Notes: a model not told the origin generated them from the letters alone. Counted from the stretch's first letter, positions 25,889 to 35,674 are shown. The stretch is 64,000 nucleotides of DNA from Amycolatopsis granulosa (GCF_011758745.1 NZ_JAANOV010000001.1:186001-250000), one strand, 5' to 3'. Made by a program: numbers and translations.

Positions 25889-27337
25889 TCAGGCGTGCTG
25901 GGCCTGGTGCCGGGCCCGCGCGTCCTGTGTGTGGCCGGATTCGGCGCCGTGGGAGAAGGTGCTCGATTCGGTGCCGTGCTGGGGCTTGTCCTGGCCGCGC
26001 AGGCGGGGGAGGGCACGGCTGAGGTCGCCGAGCAGCAGGTCGGCCATGTCGTGGGTGAAGCCGTTGCGCACCACGATCCGCAGTACCGCGAGGTCCTCCC
26101 GGTGCGCCGGGAAGGTGTAGGCGGGCACCAGCCAGCCGTGTTCGCGCAGGGCGGCGGACACGTCGAACACCGAGTAGCCCTCCTCGCCGTCGGCGAGGGT
26201 GAACGCGAACACCGGCAGCTGCGTGCCGTCGGTGAGCAGCCGGAACGCGCCCAGGTCGGCGATGCGGCCGGCGAGGCCGCTGGCCACCTCCCGGCAGTAC
26301 TGCTGCACCCGCCGGTAGCCCTCGAAGCCGAAGCGGATGAAGTTGAGGTATTGGGCGGCGACCTGCGCGCCGGGGCGGGAGAAGTTCAGGGCGAAGGTGG
26401 GCATTTCGCCGCCGAGGTAGTTGACGTGGAACACCAGGTCCTCCGGCAGGGCCCGCGCATCGCGCCACACGACCCAGCCCACGCCGGGGTAGACGAGCCC
26501 GTACTTGTGCCCGGAGGTGTTGATCGACGCCACCCGCGGCAACCGGAAGTCCCACTCCAGCTCCGGATCGCAGAACGGGGCGATCATGCCGCCGGAGGCG
26601 CCGTCGACGTGCACCGGGATGTCCCAGCCGCGCTCCTGCTGGAGCTGGTCGAGTGCGGCGCAGATCTCGGCGACGGGTTCGTAGCTGCCGTCGAACGTGG
26701 ACCCGAGCACCGCGACGACCCCGATGGTGTTCTCGTCGCAGTAGCGCACCGCCTCCTCGGCCGTGAGGTGGAACCGGTCGCCGGACATCGGCACCAGCCG
26801 GGCCTCGACGTCCCAGTAGTTGGCGAACTTCTCCCAGCACACCTGCACGTTGATGCCCATCACCAGGTTCGGGCGGGCCCCGGTGCGGCCGTCCCGCGCG
26901 ACCCGGTGCTGCCAGCGCCGTTTGAGCGCCAGGCCGGCCAGCATGCACGCCTCGCTCGACCCGGTGGTGGAGCAGCCGGTCGGATGATCCGGGTCGGGGG
27001 CGTGCCACAGATCGGCGAGCATCCGCACGCACCGCTGTTCGAGTTCGGCGGTGCGCGGGTACTCGTCCTTGTCGATCATGTTCTTGTCGAAGCACTCGCT
27101 CATCAGCGTGCGCGCCTCGTCCGACATCCAGGTGGTGACGAAGGTGGCGAGGTTGAGCCGCGCGTTCCCGTCGAGCATCAGCTCGTCGTGCACGATCTGG
27201 TACGCCGTCTGCGGATCCAGTTCGCCCTCGGGCAGCCGGTCCCGGGGGATGCGCAGCGGTTCGCGGGTGAAGACCGGGTTGACGCCGATCTCCTCGCGGC
27301 CGGTGCGGTCCGGGTCGGCGGAGTGGGCCAGCGGCAT
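25889..27337 (-). CDS. gad: Glutamate decarboxylase
   Basis: PLP enzyme converting glutamate to GABA while consuming a proton. The 482 residues include the fold-I PLP site SGHKYG with Lys278 (276 in the E. coli enzyme), HVDGASGG with the PLP-ring Asp245, and TGCSTTGSSEACMLAGLA for phosphate binding. The C-terminus has a polar His-rich extension (HGTESSTFSHG onward); in E. coli a C-terminal His acts in pH-dependent self-inhibition, so this tail may be regulatory (inference). ATG 27337 follows GAGGAGC. An amidotransferase lies just upstream and a cation/proton exchanger diverges from it, suggesting acid stress or GABA metabolism. Confidence 0.95.
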   Translation of the reverse strand: MPLAHSADPDRTGREEIGVNPVFTREPLRIPRDRLPEGELDPQTAYQIVHDELMLDGNARLNLATFVTTWMSDEARTLMSECFDKNMIDKDEYPRTAELEQRCVRMLADLWHAPDPDHPTGCSTTGSSEACMLAGLALKRRWQHRVARDGRTGARPNLVMGINVQVCWEKFANYWDVEARLVPMSGDRFHLTAEEAVRYCDENTIGVVAVLGSTFDGSYEPVAEICAALDQLQQERGWDIPVHVDGASGGMIAPFCDPELEWDFRLPRVASINTSGHKYGLVYPGVGWVVWRDARALPEDLVFHVNYLGGEMPTFALNFSRPGAQVAAQYLNFIRFGFEGYRRVQQYCREVASGLAGRIADLGAFRLLTDGTQLPVFAFTLADGEEGYSVFDVSAALREHGWLVPAYTFPAHREDLAVLRIVVRNGFTHDMADLLLGDLSRALPRLRGQDKPQHGTESSTFSHGAESGHTQDARARHQAQHA

Positions 27338-27362
27338 GGTGGGGCTCCTCGTTCTCGTGCGG

Positions 27363-28232
27363 TCACTGCCCGGTCTGCGACGCCTTGGCGTGCGCGCCGA
27401 GGTCGTCGAGGGTGAGCTGGTGGCGGGGCGGGTCGTGGAGGATCACCCGGCGGGTGACGGTCAGGCCGGGTCCGACGTGCAGCAGCTCGCCGGACCGCAG
27501 GTTCTGCCATCCGGGGTCCTCGTCCATGCGCTCGCTGGCGACGATCACGGCCGGGTGCTCGGCCAGCGCGCCGGAGCGGGCGCGGATGCGCCCGGCGGTG
27601 CTGGCGTGGTCGAGGTGCCGGTCGCCGTGCGGGCCGCCGGCCGCGCGCTGGAGCACGAACAGGTCGTGCGTGCCGGGGTAGCGCAGCGCCCACAGTTCGT
27701 CCGGGGTGGTCAGGATCAGGTTGATCGCGTAGACGGGCAGGTGCTCGGCGGCCCAGTACGCGGCTCCCGTGATGCCGGCGGTGACGTCGCCGCCGTGCCG
27801 GTCGGTCTGCTGGGTGACGAGCGCGAAGAACCGCTCGGAGTCGGTGTCGCCCTGCACCAGGTCCCGGTAGTCACCCAGCTCGCGGTCCAGCACGTCCAGC
27901 CCGCCCAGCACCCCGTTGTGCGCGAAGATCCGGCCGCGCTGCACGAACGGGTGGGTGTTGCGCTGGTCCAGACCACCGGTGGAGGCGTACCGCACGTGCG
28001 CGACGAACGTCGTGGACTCGCACTCCTTGGCCTCCTCGGCGAACCGCCGGTCCTGGTAGGCCGCGAGCGGCTGCTTGTCGACCATCGGTGTGCCACCCGG
28101 GCCGAAGGTGCCGAGCCCCGTGCCGTCCGGTTCGCGACGGCTCTGCTCGGCGAGGCTGTCCGGCGCTTCGAGCAGCCAGAACGTGGCCCGCACGCGTTCC
28201 GGGCTCGCCGACAATCCGAACAACCGGCACAT
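27363..28232 (-). CDS. Class II glutamine amidotransferase (EgtC-like)
   Basis: A 289-residue N-terminal-nucleophile amidotransferase. After Met removal the catalytic Cys is exposed (MCRLFGLSASP). Other class II features are FVAHVRYASTG, RNTHPFVQRGRIFAHNGVLGG and GDTDSERFFALV. It resembles EgtC, the gamma-glutamyl hydrolase of ergothioneine synthesis, but no egt genes are near. It is 25 bp upstream of glutamate decarboxylase on the same strand, so it may release glutamate from a gamma-glutamyl compound for that enzyme; this is inference. Confidence 0.87.
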   Translation of the reverse strand: MCRLFGLSASPERVRATFWLLEAPDSLAEQSRREPDGTGLGTFGPGGTPMVDKQPLAAYQDRRFAEEAKECESTTFVAHVRYASTGGLDQRNTHPFVQRGRIFAHNGVLGGLDVLDRELGDYRDLVQGDTDSERFFALVTQQTDRHGGDVTAGITGAAYWAAEHLPVYAINLILTTPDELWALRYPGTHDLFVLQRAAGGPHGDRHLDHASTAGRIRARSGALAEHPAVIVASERMDEDPGWQNLRSGELLHVGPGLTVTRRVILHDPPRHQLTLDDLGAHAKASQTGQ

Positions 28233-28371
28233 CCCGACCCCTCCTCGCCGTGGCTCCTGGTGTGGCTACCACCGCTGAACCGCGGGAAACGGCCGCATCC
28301 GCATTGTCCACTGTGCCCGGTTGGGCCAGCGCGGCCGTTTACCGGGAGGGCCATCGGGTAGGCGCTGTCGC

Positions 28372-29478
28372 ATGGTGCGAGGCGATGCCGTGGCGCAACG
28401 CCCGGACACCGGCGGCCCGGGCCGGGCCCGGTTCTCCCGGGCCGACTACCTGCTCCTCGGCGGGTCGGTGGCCGCCGTGGTGGTCACCTTCGCCCTCCGG
28501 ACGGCCGGCCTGGCCGAGACGGCCGTGTTCGTGCTGAGCGCGGTCGCGCTGGCGCTGCTGGCCCGCGTCGTGGGCCGTGGGGTGGGCGCGCTGGGGGACC
28601 GGCTCGGTCCCTCGCTCACCGGGATCGTGCAGAGCGCGCTGGGCAACCTGCCCGAGCTGTTCGTCTCCCTCTTCGCCCTCCGGGCCGGGCTGGTGGGGGT
28701 GGTGCAGTCGGCCATCGTCGGGTCCATCCTGGCGAACGTGCTCCTGGTGCTGGGGCTGGCGTTCCTGGTCGGCGGTCTGCGGCACGGACGGCTGACGTTC
28801 GCCGCCGGCACGGCGCGGATCATCGGGCTGATGCTGCTGCTGTCGGTGGCGGCCCTGCTGGTGCCCGCCCTGACGGCCGAGCTGCACAGCCCCGCCGCCG
28901 GGCACGAGAACCTGTTGTCGCGGATCGTGTCCGGGGTGCTGCTCGTGTTGTTCGCGCTGTCGCTGTTCGCCCCGGCCCTGCGGGAGCCACCGGCGGGCGG
29001 CGAGGCCGAGCGGCCCGCGGAGTGGCCGGTGGCGGCGGCCCTCGCCGTGCTCACCGCGGGTGGGGTGGCGGCGGCGTTCGTGTCGGACTGGTTCGTCGAG
29101 GGCTTGCAGCCCGCGATGACGGCGCTGCACATCTCGCAGGCGTTCGCCGGGCTGGTCATCGTCGCCATCGCGGGCAACGCGGTGGAGAACGTGGTCGGCA
29201 TCCAGCTCGCGGCGCAGGGCCGGACGGACTACGCGCTGTCGGTGATCCTGCAGAGCCCGCTGCAGATCGCGCTGGTGCTGGCCCCGGTGATCGTGCTCGC
29301 CGCGCCGCTGATGGGCGCGTCCTTCACGCTGGTGCTGCCGCCGCTGCTGATCGCCGTGCTGGTGATCGCCGTGGTGATCGTGGTCCTGGTGGTGCTCGAC
29401 GGGGAGGGGACCTGGTTCGAGGGCGCGGCGCTGATCGCCTTGTACGCCATCATCGCGGCCGCTTTCTGGTGGGGCTGA
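28372..29478 (+). CDS. Cation/proton antiporter, CaCA family
   Basis: About 368 residues with some 10-11 transmembrane helices. The two inverted CaCA repeats are visible as GNLPELFVSLFALRAG (first alpha repeat, with the ion-binding Glu) and GNAVENVVGIQLAAQG (second). This matches ChaA/VCX-type calcium- or sodium/proton exchangers. The start is uncertain: ATG 28372 is used, but a GTG six codons later has a better ribosome site. It is divergent from the amidotransferase/glutamate decarboxylase pair, fitting a pH or ion homeostasis module. Confidence 0.88.
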   Translation: MVRGDAVAQRPDTGGPGRARFSRADYLLLGGSVAAVVVTFALRTAGLAETAVFVLSAVALALLARVVGRGVGALGDRLGPSLTGIVQSALGNLPELFVSLFALRAGLVGVVQSAIVGSILANVLLVLGLAFLVGGLRHGRLTFAAGTARIIGLMLLLSVAALLVPALTAELHSPAAGHENLLSRIVSGVLLVLFALSLFAPALREPPAGGEAERPAEWPVAAALAVLTAGGVAAAFVSDWFVEGLQPAMTALHISQAFAGLVIVAIAGNAVENVVGIQLAAQGRTDYALSVILQSPLQIALVLAPVIVLAAPLMGASFTLVLPPLLIAVLVIAVVIVVLVVLDGEGTWFEGAALIALYAIIAAAFWWG

Positions 29479-29484
29479 CGCGCG

Positions 29485-30492
29485 TCAGCGCTTGCGGCTG
29501 AGCGCGGCCAGGCCCACCGCCGCCGCGGCGGCCGCCACGGCGCCGAGCACCCCGTGGTGCTGCGAAGCCCACAGCTGCGGGCTGCGGGTCTTGGCCTCGC
29601 GGTCGAACCGGCCGTGCGCGCCGAAGTCCGTGCCCGTGGTGTCGTCGGCCGGTGCCCACAGGTTCACCGGCTGGTCCGGATCGCGGGGCTGCTCGGCCTG
29701 CTGGGACTCGAACCCGGTGCGCGCCAGGTAGCGGTCGAGCAGGCCGGCGGCGAACGCGTTGGCGACGAGCGTGCCGACGGTGGAGCCGCCGACCCAGTAC
29801 TCCCGCCGGCCGGGGTGCGCGGCCGCGTGGACGATGGCCTTCGCCGGGATCTCCGGCTGGTAGATGGGCGGCACCGGCTGGGCGCGGCGGGGCAGGCGGG
29901 ACAGCACCCAGTCGAACTGCGGGGTGTTCACCCCGGGCATCTGCACCATGGTGATGCGCACGTTCGACTTGTCGTGCAGCAGCTCGCACCGCACCGATTC
30001 GGTGAAGCCCTGGATCGCGTGCTTCGCGCCGCAGTAGGCGCTCTGCAGCGGGATGCCCCGGTACGCCAGCGCGGACCCGACCTGGACGATCGCGCCGCGA
30101 TCGCGCGGCAGCATCCGCTTCAGCGCCGTGCGGGTGCCGTTGACGTACCCCAGGTAGGTCACCGCGGTGACCCGGCGGAACTCCTCCGGCTCGATGTCGG
30201 TGAACCGGGCGAACACGCTGGTGAACGCGTCGTTGACCCACACGTCGATGGGGCCGAACGTGTTCTCGACCTGATCGGCGGCCGCGTCGAGGGCCTGGTG
30301 GTCGGCGACGTCGACGGGCAGCGGGAGCGCCTGGCCACCCGCTCGTTCGACCTCCGCCGCGGCCGCCTTCAGGCCCTCGTCCCCGCGGGCGATCAGGGCC
30401 ACGCGGTCCCCGCGCTCGCCGAACGCCCGCGCCGCCGCGCGGCCGATGCCGCCACTGGCCCCGGTCACGACCACCACTCGTCCCTGATCCAC
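29485..30492 (-). CDS. SDR-family oxidoreductase with C-terminal membrane segment
   Basis: A 335-residue short-chain dehydrogenase: [15 protein letters not shown] nucleotide motif, [11 protein letters not shown] (an altered NNAG, reading VNDA), catalytic Ser in VGSALAYRG and YCGAKHA as YxxxK. Beyond the SDR fold it continues with [11 protein letters not shown] and ends in an Ala-rich hydrophobic segment and RKR, which could tether it to the membrane. GTG 30492 has GGAGGGAG upstream. It is convergent with the antiporter, only 6 bp apart. Substrate unknown. Confidence 0.85.
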   Translation of the reverse strand: MDQGRVVVVTGASGGIGRAAARAFGERGDRVALIARGDEGLKAAAAEVERAGGQALPLPVDVADHQALDAAADQVENTFGPIDVWVNDAFTSVFARFTDIEPEEFRRVTAVTYLGYVNGTRTALKRMLPRDRGAIVQVGSALAYRGIPLQSAYCGAKHAIQGFTESVRCELLHDKSNVRITMVQMPGVNTPQFDWVLSRLPRRAQPVPPIYQPEIPAKAIVHAAAHPGRREYWVGGSTVGTLVANAFAAGLLDRYLARTGFESQQAEQPRDPDQPVNLWAPADDTTGTDFGAHGRFDREAKTRSPQLWASQHHGVLGAVAAAAAAVGLAALSRKR

Positions 30493-30634
30493 TGCCGGCT
30501 CCCTCCGGGGTCTCGTGCGCACCGGTCCTGGTGGTACCCGCGGACGGCTGCCGGCATGCCTGATCCGCAAGTCCGGCGGCGAGCGCCGGGCTCGTCCACA
30601 GTGGAGCGGTGCTCCGGGCTGCGACAATCGCGCC

Positions 30635-31246
30635 ATGCAGCTCACTGATGTCGTGCTTCCCCGCAGTTCCGCGTGTTCGGCCGCCCTGGAGGTGGCGACC
30701 ACCTACGCCTCGCCGGCTCTGGTGAACCACTCGTTGCGCTCCTACGTCTGGGCCGCGGCCTACGGCGACGCGCACGGGCTCGACCACGACCCCGAATTGC
30801 TGTTCGTCGCCGCGGTGCTGCACGACATCGGGCTGGTGGCGGAGTTCGACAGCCACACCGTGCCGTTCGAGGTGGCCGGGGGGAGCGTCGCGTGGGTGTT
30901 CGCCGCGGGAGCGGGCTGGGCGCGGGACCGGCGGCAGCGGGTGGCCGAGGTGATCATCCGGCACATGTGGGACGAGGTGGATCCCGGCGCGGACCCCGAG
31001 GGCTTCCTCCTGTGCCGCGCCACGGGCGTGGACATCTCCGGCCGCAACGCCGGGGACTTCCCGGACGAGTTCCGGGCCGAGGTGCTGCGGCGGTATCCGC
31101 GGCTGGGCCTGGCCGAGGAGTTCGTGCGGTGCTTCGAGGACCAGGCGAAACGCAAGCCGGACAGCACCGCCGCGGCCGTGGCCCGCAGCGGCCTCGCCGC
31201 CCGCATGGCCCGCAACCCGCTGGAACCGCGGGCCCCCGAGCAGTAG
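30635..31246 (+). CDS. HD-domain phosphohydrolase-like protein
   Basis: A 203-residue cytosolic protein with HD superfamily metal residues: His in [17 protein letters not shown] in [14 protein letters not shown] and later His in [17 protein letters not shown]. The layout is that of the short HD proteins related to cyanamide hydratase rather than of nucleotide second-messenger enzymes. ATG 30635 is chosen because upstream sequence in frame is Arg/Pro-rich and unlike the family. It is divergent from the SDR gene by 142 bp. Confidence 0.8.
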   Translation: MQLTDVVLPRSSACSAALEVATTYASPALVNHSLRSYVWAAAYGDAHGLDHDPELLFVAAVLHDIGLVAEFDSHTVPFEVAGGSVAWVFAAGAGWARDRRQRVAEVIIRHMWDEVDPGADPEGFLLCRATGVDISGRNAGDFPDEFRAEVLRRYPRLGLAEEFVRCFEDQAKRKPDSTAAAVARSGLAARMARNPLEPRAPEQ

Positions 31247-31274
31247 ACACCGGAGCAGCAACGCCCCCGCGAGG

Positions 31275-31298
31275 CCGCCCGGGGGCCGGCCCGGGCGG
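31275..31298 (+). terminator. Terminator-like hairpin after HD-domain gene
   Basis: A perfect 9-bp stem CCGCCCGGG / CCCGGGCGG with a 6-base loop, 29 bp after the HD-protein stop and before the protease gene. It has no T-tract. Confidence 0.55.
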
Positions 31299-31375
31299 TG
31301 CGGACCAACCATGACCCCGGTTTGGTCCGCCCGCCCACGGGAACGCTGCCGGGGCCGGGAGCGGGAGGAGACACG

Positions 31376-32305
31376 ATGGCTGGGTCCGGAACGGCTGCCG
31401 GGCGCCCACGGCGCCTCTGGCTGCGCATGTTCGGCACCGGCCTGGGGTTGTGGCTGCTGACCGTGGTGGTCATCTTCCTCACCGGCAACCCGAACCTGAT
31501 CCCGACCCTGGTGCTGCTGGGCAGCTTCCTGGTTCCGGTGACGTTCGTGGCGTGGGCCTTCTCGCGCCGGCACAGCGGGGAGCTGACGGCCGAGCTGGTG
31601 CTGTCCACCTTCGTCACCGGCGGGGTGCTCGGCGTCCTGGCGGCCTCGGTGCTGGAGACCTACCTGCTGCACCCGTCACCGTGGTTGTTCCTGGGTGTCG
31701 GGCTGATCGAGGAGGCCGTGAAACTCGCCGCGCTGGCGGTGCTCACCCGGCGGCTGGCGCACAAGTACGTCCGCGACGGGCTCATCCTCGGTGCCGCGGT
31801 CGGGTTCGGGTTCGCCGCGTTCGAGTCCGCCGGGTACGCGTTCACGGCGCTGTTCACCGAGCGCGGGCTGTCCGTGGCCGACCTGGTGGAAACCGAGCTC
31901 CTCCGCGGGCTGCTCGCGCCGGTCGGGCACGGCCTGTGGACCGCGATCCTCGGTGGCGTGCTGTTCTCCTCCAGCGCGCGCGAGCACTTCGCGCTGACCG
32001 GGCGGCTCGTGGTCTCCTACCTCGGGGTCTCGGTGCTGCACGCGTTGTGGGACTCCATGCACGGCATCGCGTTGCTGCTGACCCTGGTGCTGACCGGAAC
32101 GCCGGCGCAGGACCAGCTCCTGGCGCAGGGCTACCAGCCGCGGCCCACACCCCTGCAGGCCCACCTCTTCACGCTCCTGAGCTGGGGCGGGCTGGCCGTG
32201 GTGGCGTTGCTGGGGCTGGTGTGGCTGCGTGCGGTCCGGCGGCACGCGGACCGGGCGGACACCTCCCGCGTGTGGTGGCGCATCGCCACGCCCGGGTCGC
32301 GATGA
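31376..32305 (+). CDS. PrsW-family intramembrane metalloprotease
   Basis: A 309-residue polytopic protein with about eight helices. PrsW active-site motifs are present: GLIEEAVKLAAL (EExxK, Glu112-113), GFAAFESAGYAF (ExxxY-type, Glu150), GHGLWTAILGG (His185) and LHALWDSMHG. PrsW of Bacillus cuts an anti-sigma factor at site 1; many actinobacterial relatives have unknown substrates, and no sigma/anti-sigma pair is here. ATG 31376 follows GGGAGGAG. Confidence 0.85.
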   Translation: MAGSGTAAGRPRRLWLRMFGTGLGLWLLTVVVIFLTGNPNLIPTLVLLGSFLVPVTFVAWAFSRRHSGELTAELVLSTFVTGGVLGVLAASVLETYLLHPSPWLFLGVGLIEEAVKLAALAVLTRRLAHKYVRDGLILGAAVGFGFAAFESAGYAFTALFTERGLSVADLVETELLRGLLAPVGHGLWTAILGGVLFSSSAREHFALTGRLVVSYLGVSVLHALWDSMHGIALLLTLVLTGTPAQDQLLAQGYQPRPTPLQAHLFTLLSWGGLAVVALLGLVWLRAVRRHADRADTSRVWWRIATPGSR

Positions 32306-32394
32306 CACGTCGCGATGACACCCGGTACGGCCGCCGCCGGCCGGGTATGCCCGGGGGAGGCGAGTCGACGGACTCCCGGGAAGGAGCAGGGGCG

Positions 32395-32739
32395 ATGGCG
32401 ACGAACGGCGCGATCGAGGTCCGCATCGGGGAACCGGGCAAGGTTCTGGTCATCGAGGTGGGCCGGGTGACCATCGACGTCCCGCGCTCGGTCGGGTTCT
32501 TCGGCGGCCTCGCCGCGGCCGTCGGTCTGGGGCTGATCGAGCCGCCGCTGGCCGTGTTCGTCGCGGCGGTCCCGGCGTTCAAGGCGCTGACCGACACCGC
32601 GCTGCCGATGGCGATCCGGGCGGTCGGTGAGGTGCTGGAAGGCGCGGCCAAACCGGTCGGCAGCGACGCCGACGGCGTGATCGCCCTGGCGGACCAGCAC
32701 CGCCGCGCCGACGTCGTCGGCCTCGGGCACCGGCGGTGA
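32395..32739 (+). CDS. Small hypothetical protein with hydrophobic core
   Basis: A 114-residue protein starting at ATG 32395 behind AAGGAG. Residues 5-30 are beta-like (IEVRIGEPGKVLVIEVGRVT), followed by a Gly/Ala-rich hydrophobic stretch (about 37-62) and a polar end. I recognise no family. The upstream protease gene is 89 bp away on the same strand. A membrane-associated protein is possible. Confidence 0.6.
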   Translation: MATNGAIEVRIGEPGKVLVIEVGRVTIDVPRSVGFFGGLAAAVGLGLIEPPLAVFVAAVPAFKALTDTALPMAIRAVGEVLEGAAKPVGSDADGVIALADQHRRADVVGLGHRR

Positions 32740-32754
32740 CGGCGCGCCGGGGAA

Positions 32755-34275
32755 CTATCGGGGCCGGTCCGTGACGGCCATCGCGATGAGCATGCCCAGG
32801 CGCTGACCGGGGTCGGTGAGGTCCAGGCCCGGCGCCGCGGCGGTGATGCGGCGCAGGCGGTTGCGCACCGTGTTCTGGTGCACCGCCAGCGCCGCGGCGG
32901 CCCGGGCCAGGTCGCCCTGCGATTCCAGCCAGGCGCGCAACGTGGGGACGAATTCGGTGCCGTGCGTGGCGTCGTGCTGGGCCAGGCGGGCCACCGGGCC
33001 GCGGGCGGGGACGCGGCCCGCCGCCGCCGCGGAACGCAGGCGCTGGAGAAGCACCTCGGGCCAGGCGTCGTCGTAGCACACGGCGCCGTCGCGCCCGAGG
33101 GCCAGGCATTCGTCGGACTCGCGCCGGCCGGTGGGCAGGTCGGCGACCGAGCACTCACCCGACACGCCCGCCACGATCCGCAGATGCCGCGGCAGACCCT
33201 GGACGAGGCCGCCGACCCAGCGCACCGCCGGCGCCGGATCCGCCGCGGGCAGCACGGTGTAAACGGTGTTGCCGAACAGGGTGCTCCGCCCCACCCGGGA
33301 CCAGCCGAACCCGGTGGTGGCGCGCTCGAAGGCGAGCAGCAGGCCGGCGTTGCGCTCGGCCTCGGCGTGGGCCTGCACCGCGACGACCCGCAAGCCCGAG
33401 CCCGGCAGGCCCAGCTTCCCGGCGGTGGTGTCGGCGTCCGCGTCGCCCTCCAGGAGCTGGATCACCAGCTCGGACTCCACCTGCCGTTCCAGGTCGGCGC
33501 TGACCCGCCAGCGCAGCAGGTGCAGAGCCACCGTGCGCGCCCCGTCGGTGAGGATGCGGGCCCGGGCAGCGTCCAGCGGGGCGCGGCGGGACACCCACAG
33601 CGACCCGAGCAGCTCCCGGCCGGCGCGCACCGCCACCACCGAGCGGCCCTGCAATCCGTGCTCGGCCGACGCGGGAACGTACACCGGCTCGTCGGAGCGG
33701 GCCAGGTGGGTGAACACGCCCCGCTGCTCGAGCAGGGCCCGCACCCGGTCCGGCACCCGCCGGCCGAGGATGGTGTCCTGCCGTGCCCGGTCGGCTTCGT
33801 GCTGCTGGCTCGAATACGCCATCACCCGGGACAGCTGGTCCTCGATGGTGACCGGCCCGCCGACCGCCGCCGCGATCGTGTCGGCGAGCGCGGACAGGTC
33901 CGCCGGGCCGCGGCCGGACTCGGTTTCCCGGCCCTCCAGCACCAGGCCGTACACCACCCCGGCCACCTGGCTCCACGACACGCTCGGCTCGACCACCAGC
34001 AGCGCGACCCCCGCGGCGGCGCGCAGCAGCTCGGCCGACGGGGTTTCCGTGGTCCGCGCGACCAGCACCCGGGCGCCGGCCTCGCGGGCCAGGCGGACGG
34101 CGTCGGCCAGGGTGGGGACCCCGACCGCGAGGAAGACCTCGCCGGCCCCGGACCCGGGCCGGACCGGATCGTGCAGCGCGACGCTGTGCAGCTCGGCGTC
34201 GCGATCGGCGGCGGGACCGGTCAGCCGGGCGCCGTAGGTGCCCAGGATGGTGATCAGCCGGTCGAGCTTGACCAT
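32755..34275 (-). CDS. PucR-family transcriptional regulator
   Basis: A 506-residue regulator of the PucR class: an N-terminal purine-catabolism-regulator-like domain (about 5-115), a central GGDEF-like region and a C-terminal HTH_30 helix-turn-helix with VHQNTVRNRLRRI. ATG 34275 gives the family-like VKLDRLITI start; the frame is open further upstream without family-like sequence. It is divergent from a DadA-like oxidase 136 bp away, its probable target. Despite the family name, distance from the purine block makes urate control uncertain; PucR proteins also control amino acid and amine catabolism. Confidence 0.9.
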   Translation of the reverse strand: MVKLDRLITILGTYGARLTGPAADRDAELHSVALHDPVRPGSGAGEVFLAVGVPTLADAVRLAREAGARVLVARTTETPSAELLRAAAGVALLVVEPSVSWSQVAGVVYGLVLEGRETESGRGPADLSALADTIAAAVGGPVTIEDQLSRVMAYSSQQHEADRARQDTILGRRVPDRVRALLEQRGVFTHLARSDEPVYVPASAEHGLQGRSVVAVRAGRELLGSLWVSRRAPLDAARARILTDGARTVALHLLRWRVSADLERQVESELVIQLLEGDADADTTAGKLGLPGSGLRVVAVQAHAEAERNAGLLLAFERATTGFGWSRVGRSTLFGNTVYTVLPAADPAPAVRWVGGLVQGLPRHLRIVAGVSGECSVADLPTGRRESDECLALGRDGAVCYDDAWPEVLLQRLRSAAAAGRVPARGPVARLAQHDATHGTEFVPTLRAWLESQGDLARAAAALAVHQNTVRNRLRRITAAAPGLDLTDPGQRLGMLIAMAVTDRPR

Positions 34276-34411
34276 GTGCGCCCCGCTTCCCGGTCGTCCG
34301 GTTGTGCTGATCCTACAAGCCCAGTAGGCCAGATTGTCCGGTTCCCACACGCCCGGCCTGGCGGAACTCGGCGATGCTCGGTTCCGACAGGGGCTGCCGA
34401 GGAGGATAAGC

Positions 34412-35671
34412 ATGAGCGAGGCCGGTCAGGACGCGGGTCCGCGCACCGCGGTGGTGGTCGGTGCGGGGATCGTGGGCTTGTCGACGGCGTGGTTCCTGCA
34501 GGAACACGGCGTGCGGGTCACGGTGCTGGACCGCGACGCGGTCGCGGCCGGGGCGTCGTGGGGCAACGCCGGGTGGTTGTCGCCCGGGCTGGCGATCCCG
34601 CTGAACGAACCATCGGTGCTGCGCACCGCGCCGGCCGCGCTCGTCCGGCCGGACGCGCCGCTGCACGTGCCGCTGACCGCCGACCGGGCGCTGTGGTCGT
34701 TCCTGCTGCGCTTCGCCGCCCACTGCACCTGGCCCGCGTGGCGCCGGGTCGTGCGCGGCAACCTGGCGCTCAACCGCGAATGCCTCGACACCTTCGACAC
34801 CCTCACCCGGGGCGGTGTCGCGGTGGGCACCGTCGAAGCGCCGGTCACGGCCGTGTTCGGATCGGCGGCGGAGGCCGGGCACCTGCTGGCCGAGCTCCGG
34901 CGGTTCACCGCGGCGGGCGCGGAGGCCGCGCACACGGTCCTGACCGGGGCCGAGGTCCGCGACCGTCTGCCGCAGCTGTCCGCCGCGGCCGGCGCCGGGG
35001 TGGAGCTGGCCGGGCAGCGGTACGTGGATCCGGGCCGGTTCGTCAAGGCGCTGGCCGACTCGGTGCGCCGCCGTGGTGGCACGATCCGCACCGGCTTCGA
35101 CGTCCGCTCGATCCGTCCGCGGCGGTACGCGGTGACCGTCGTCTCGCGGGAGAACGTCAGCTTCTCCGCCAACGTCGCCGTTCTCGCGACCGGAGCCTGG
35201 CTGGGTTCGCTCGCCCGCGGGCTGGGGGTGCGGGTCCCGGTGCGGGCCGGGCGCGGGTACTCGTTCACGGTCCCGGTCGCCGAGCCGCCGCGGCAGCCGG
35301 TGTACCTGCCGGGCGTCCGCGTGGCCTGCACGCCGTACCAGGACGGGATGCGCGTCGCCGGGACGATGGAGTTCCGCGGGCCGGACGACCCGGCCGATCA
35401 GCGGCGGGTGCGGGCGATCGTGCGGTCGGCGGCCCCGTACTTCGAGGGGGTGGACTGGGCGGCGCGCACCGATGTGTGGGTGGGGCCGCGGCCGGTGAGC
35501 AGCGACGGGCTGCCGATCATCGGCGCGACCGCGGAACCGGGCGTGTTCGTCGCGGGCGGTCACGGCATGTGGGGTCTCACCCAGGGACCGGTCACCGGGA
35601 AGCTGCTCGCCGAACACATCGTCACCGGCAAACAGCCGGATGCCCTGCGCCCCTTCGACCCGTTGAGGTGA
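34412..35671 (+). CDS. DadA-like FAD-dependent amino acid oxidoreductase
   Basis: A 419-residue flavoprotein of the D-amino-acid dehydrogenase/glycine oxidase group: N-terminal dinucleotide fold VVVGAGIVGLSTAWFLQEHG, DadA-type SWGNAGWLSPGLAIPL, central substrate domain and C-terminal GLPIIGATAEPGVFVAGGHGMWGLTQGP. ATG 34412 follows GGAGGA. Likely role is oxidative deamination of a D-amino acid or imino acid. It is divergent from the PucR regulator, which is probably induced by its substrate. Substrate not decidable. Confidence 0.87.
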   Translation: MSEAGQDAGPRTAVVVGAGIVGLSTAWFLQEHGVRVTVLDRDAVAAGASWGNAGWLSPGLAIPLNEPSVLRTAPAALVRPDAPLHVPLTADRALWSFLLRFAAHCTWPAWRRVVRGNLALNRECLDTFDTLTRGGVAVGTVEAPVTAVFGSAAEAGHLLAELRRFTAAGAEAAHTVLTGAEVRDRLPQLSAAAGAGVELAGQRYVDPGRFVKALADSVRRRGGTIRTGFDVRSIRPRRYAVTVVSRENVSFSANVAVLATGAWLGSLARGLGVRVPVRAGRGYSFTVPVAEPPRQPVYLPGVRVACTPYQDGMRVAGTMEFRGPDDPADQRRVRAIVRSAAPYFEGVDWAARTDVWVGPRPVSSDGLPIIGATAEPGVFVAGGHGMWGLTQGPVTGKLLAEHIVTGKQPDALRPFDPLR

Positions 35672-35674
35672 GCC

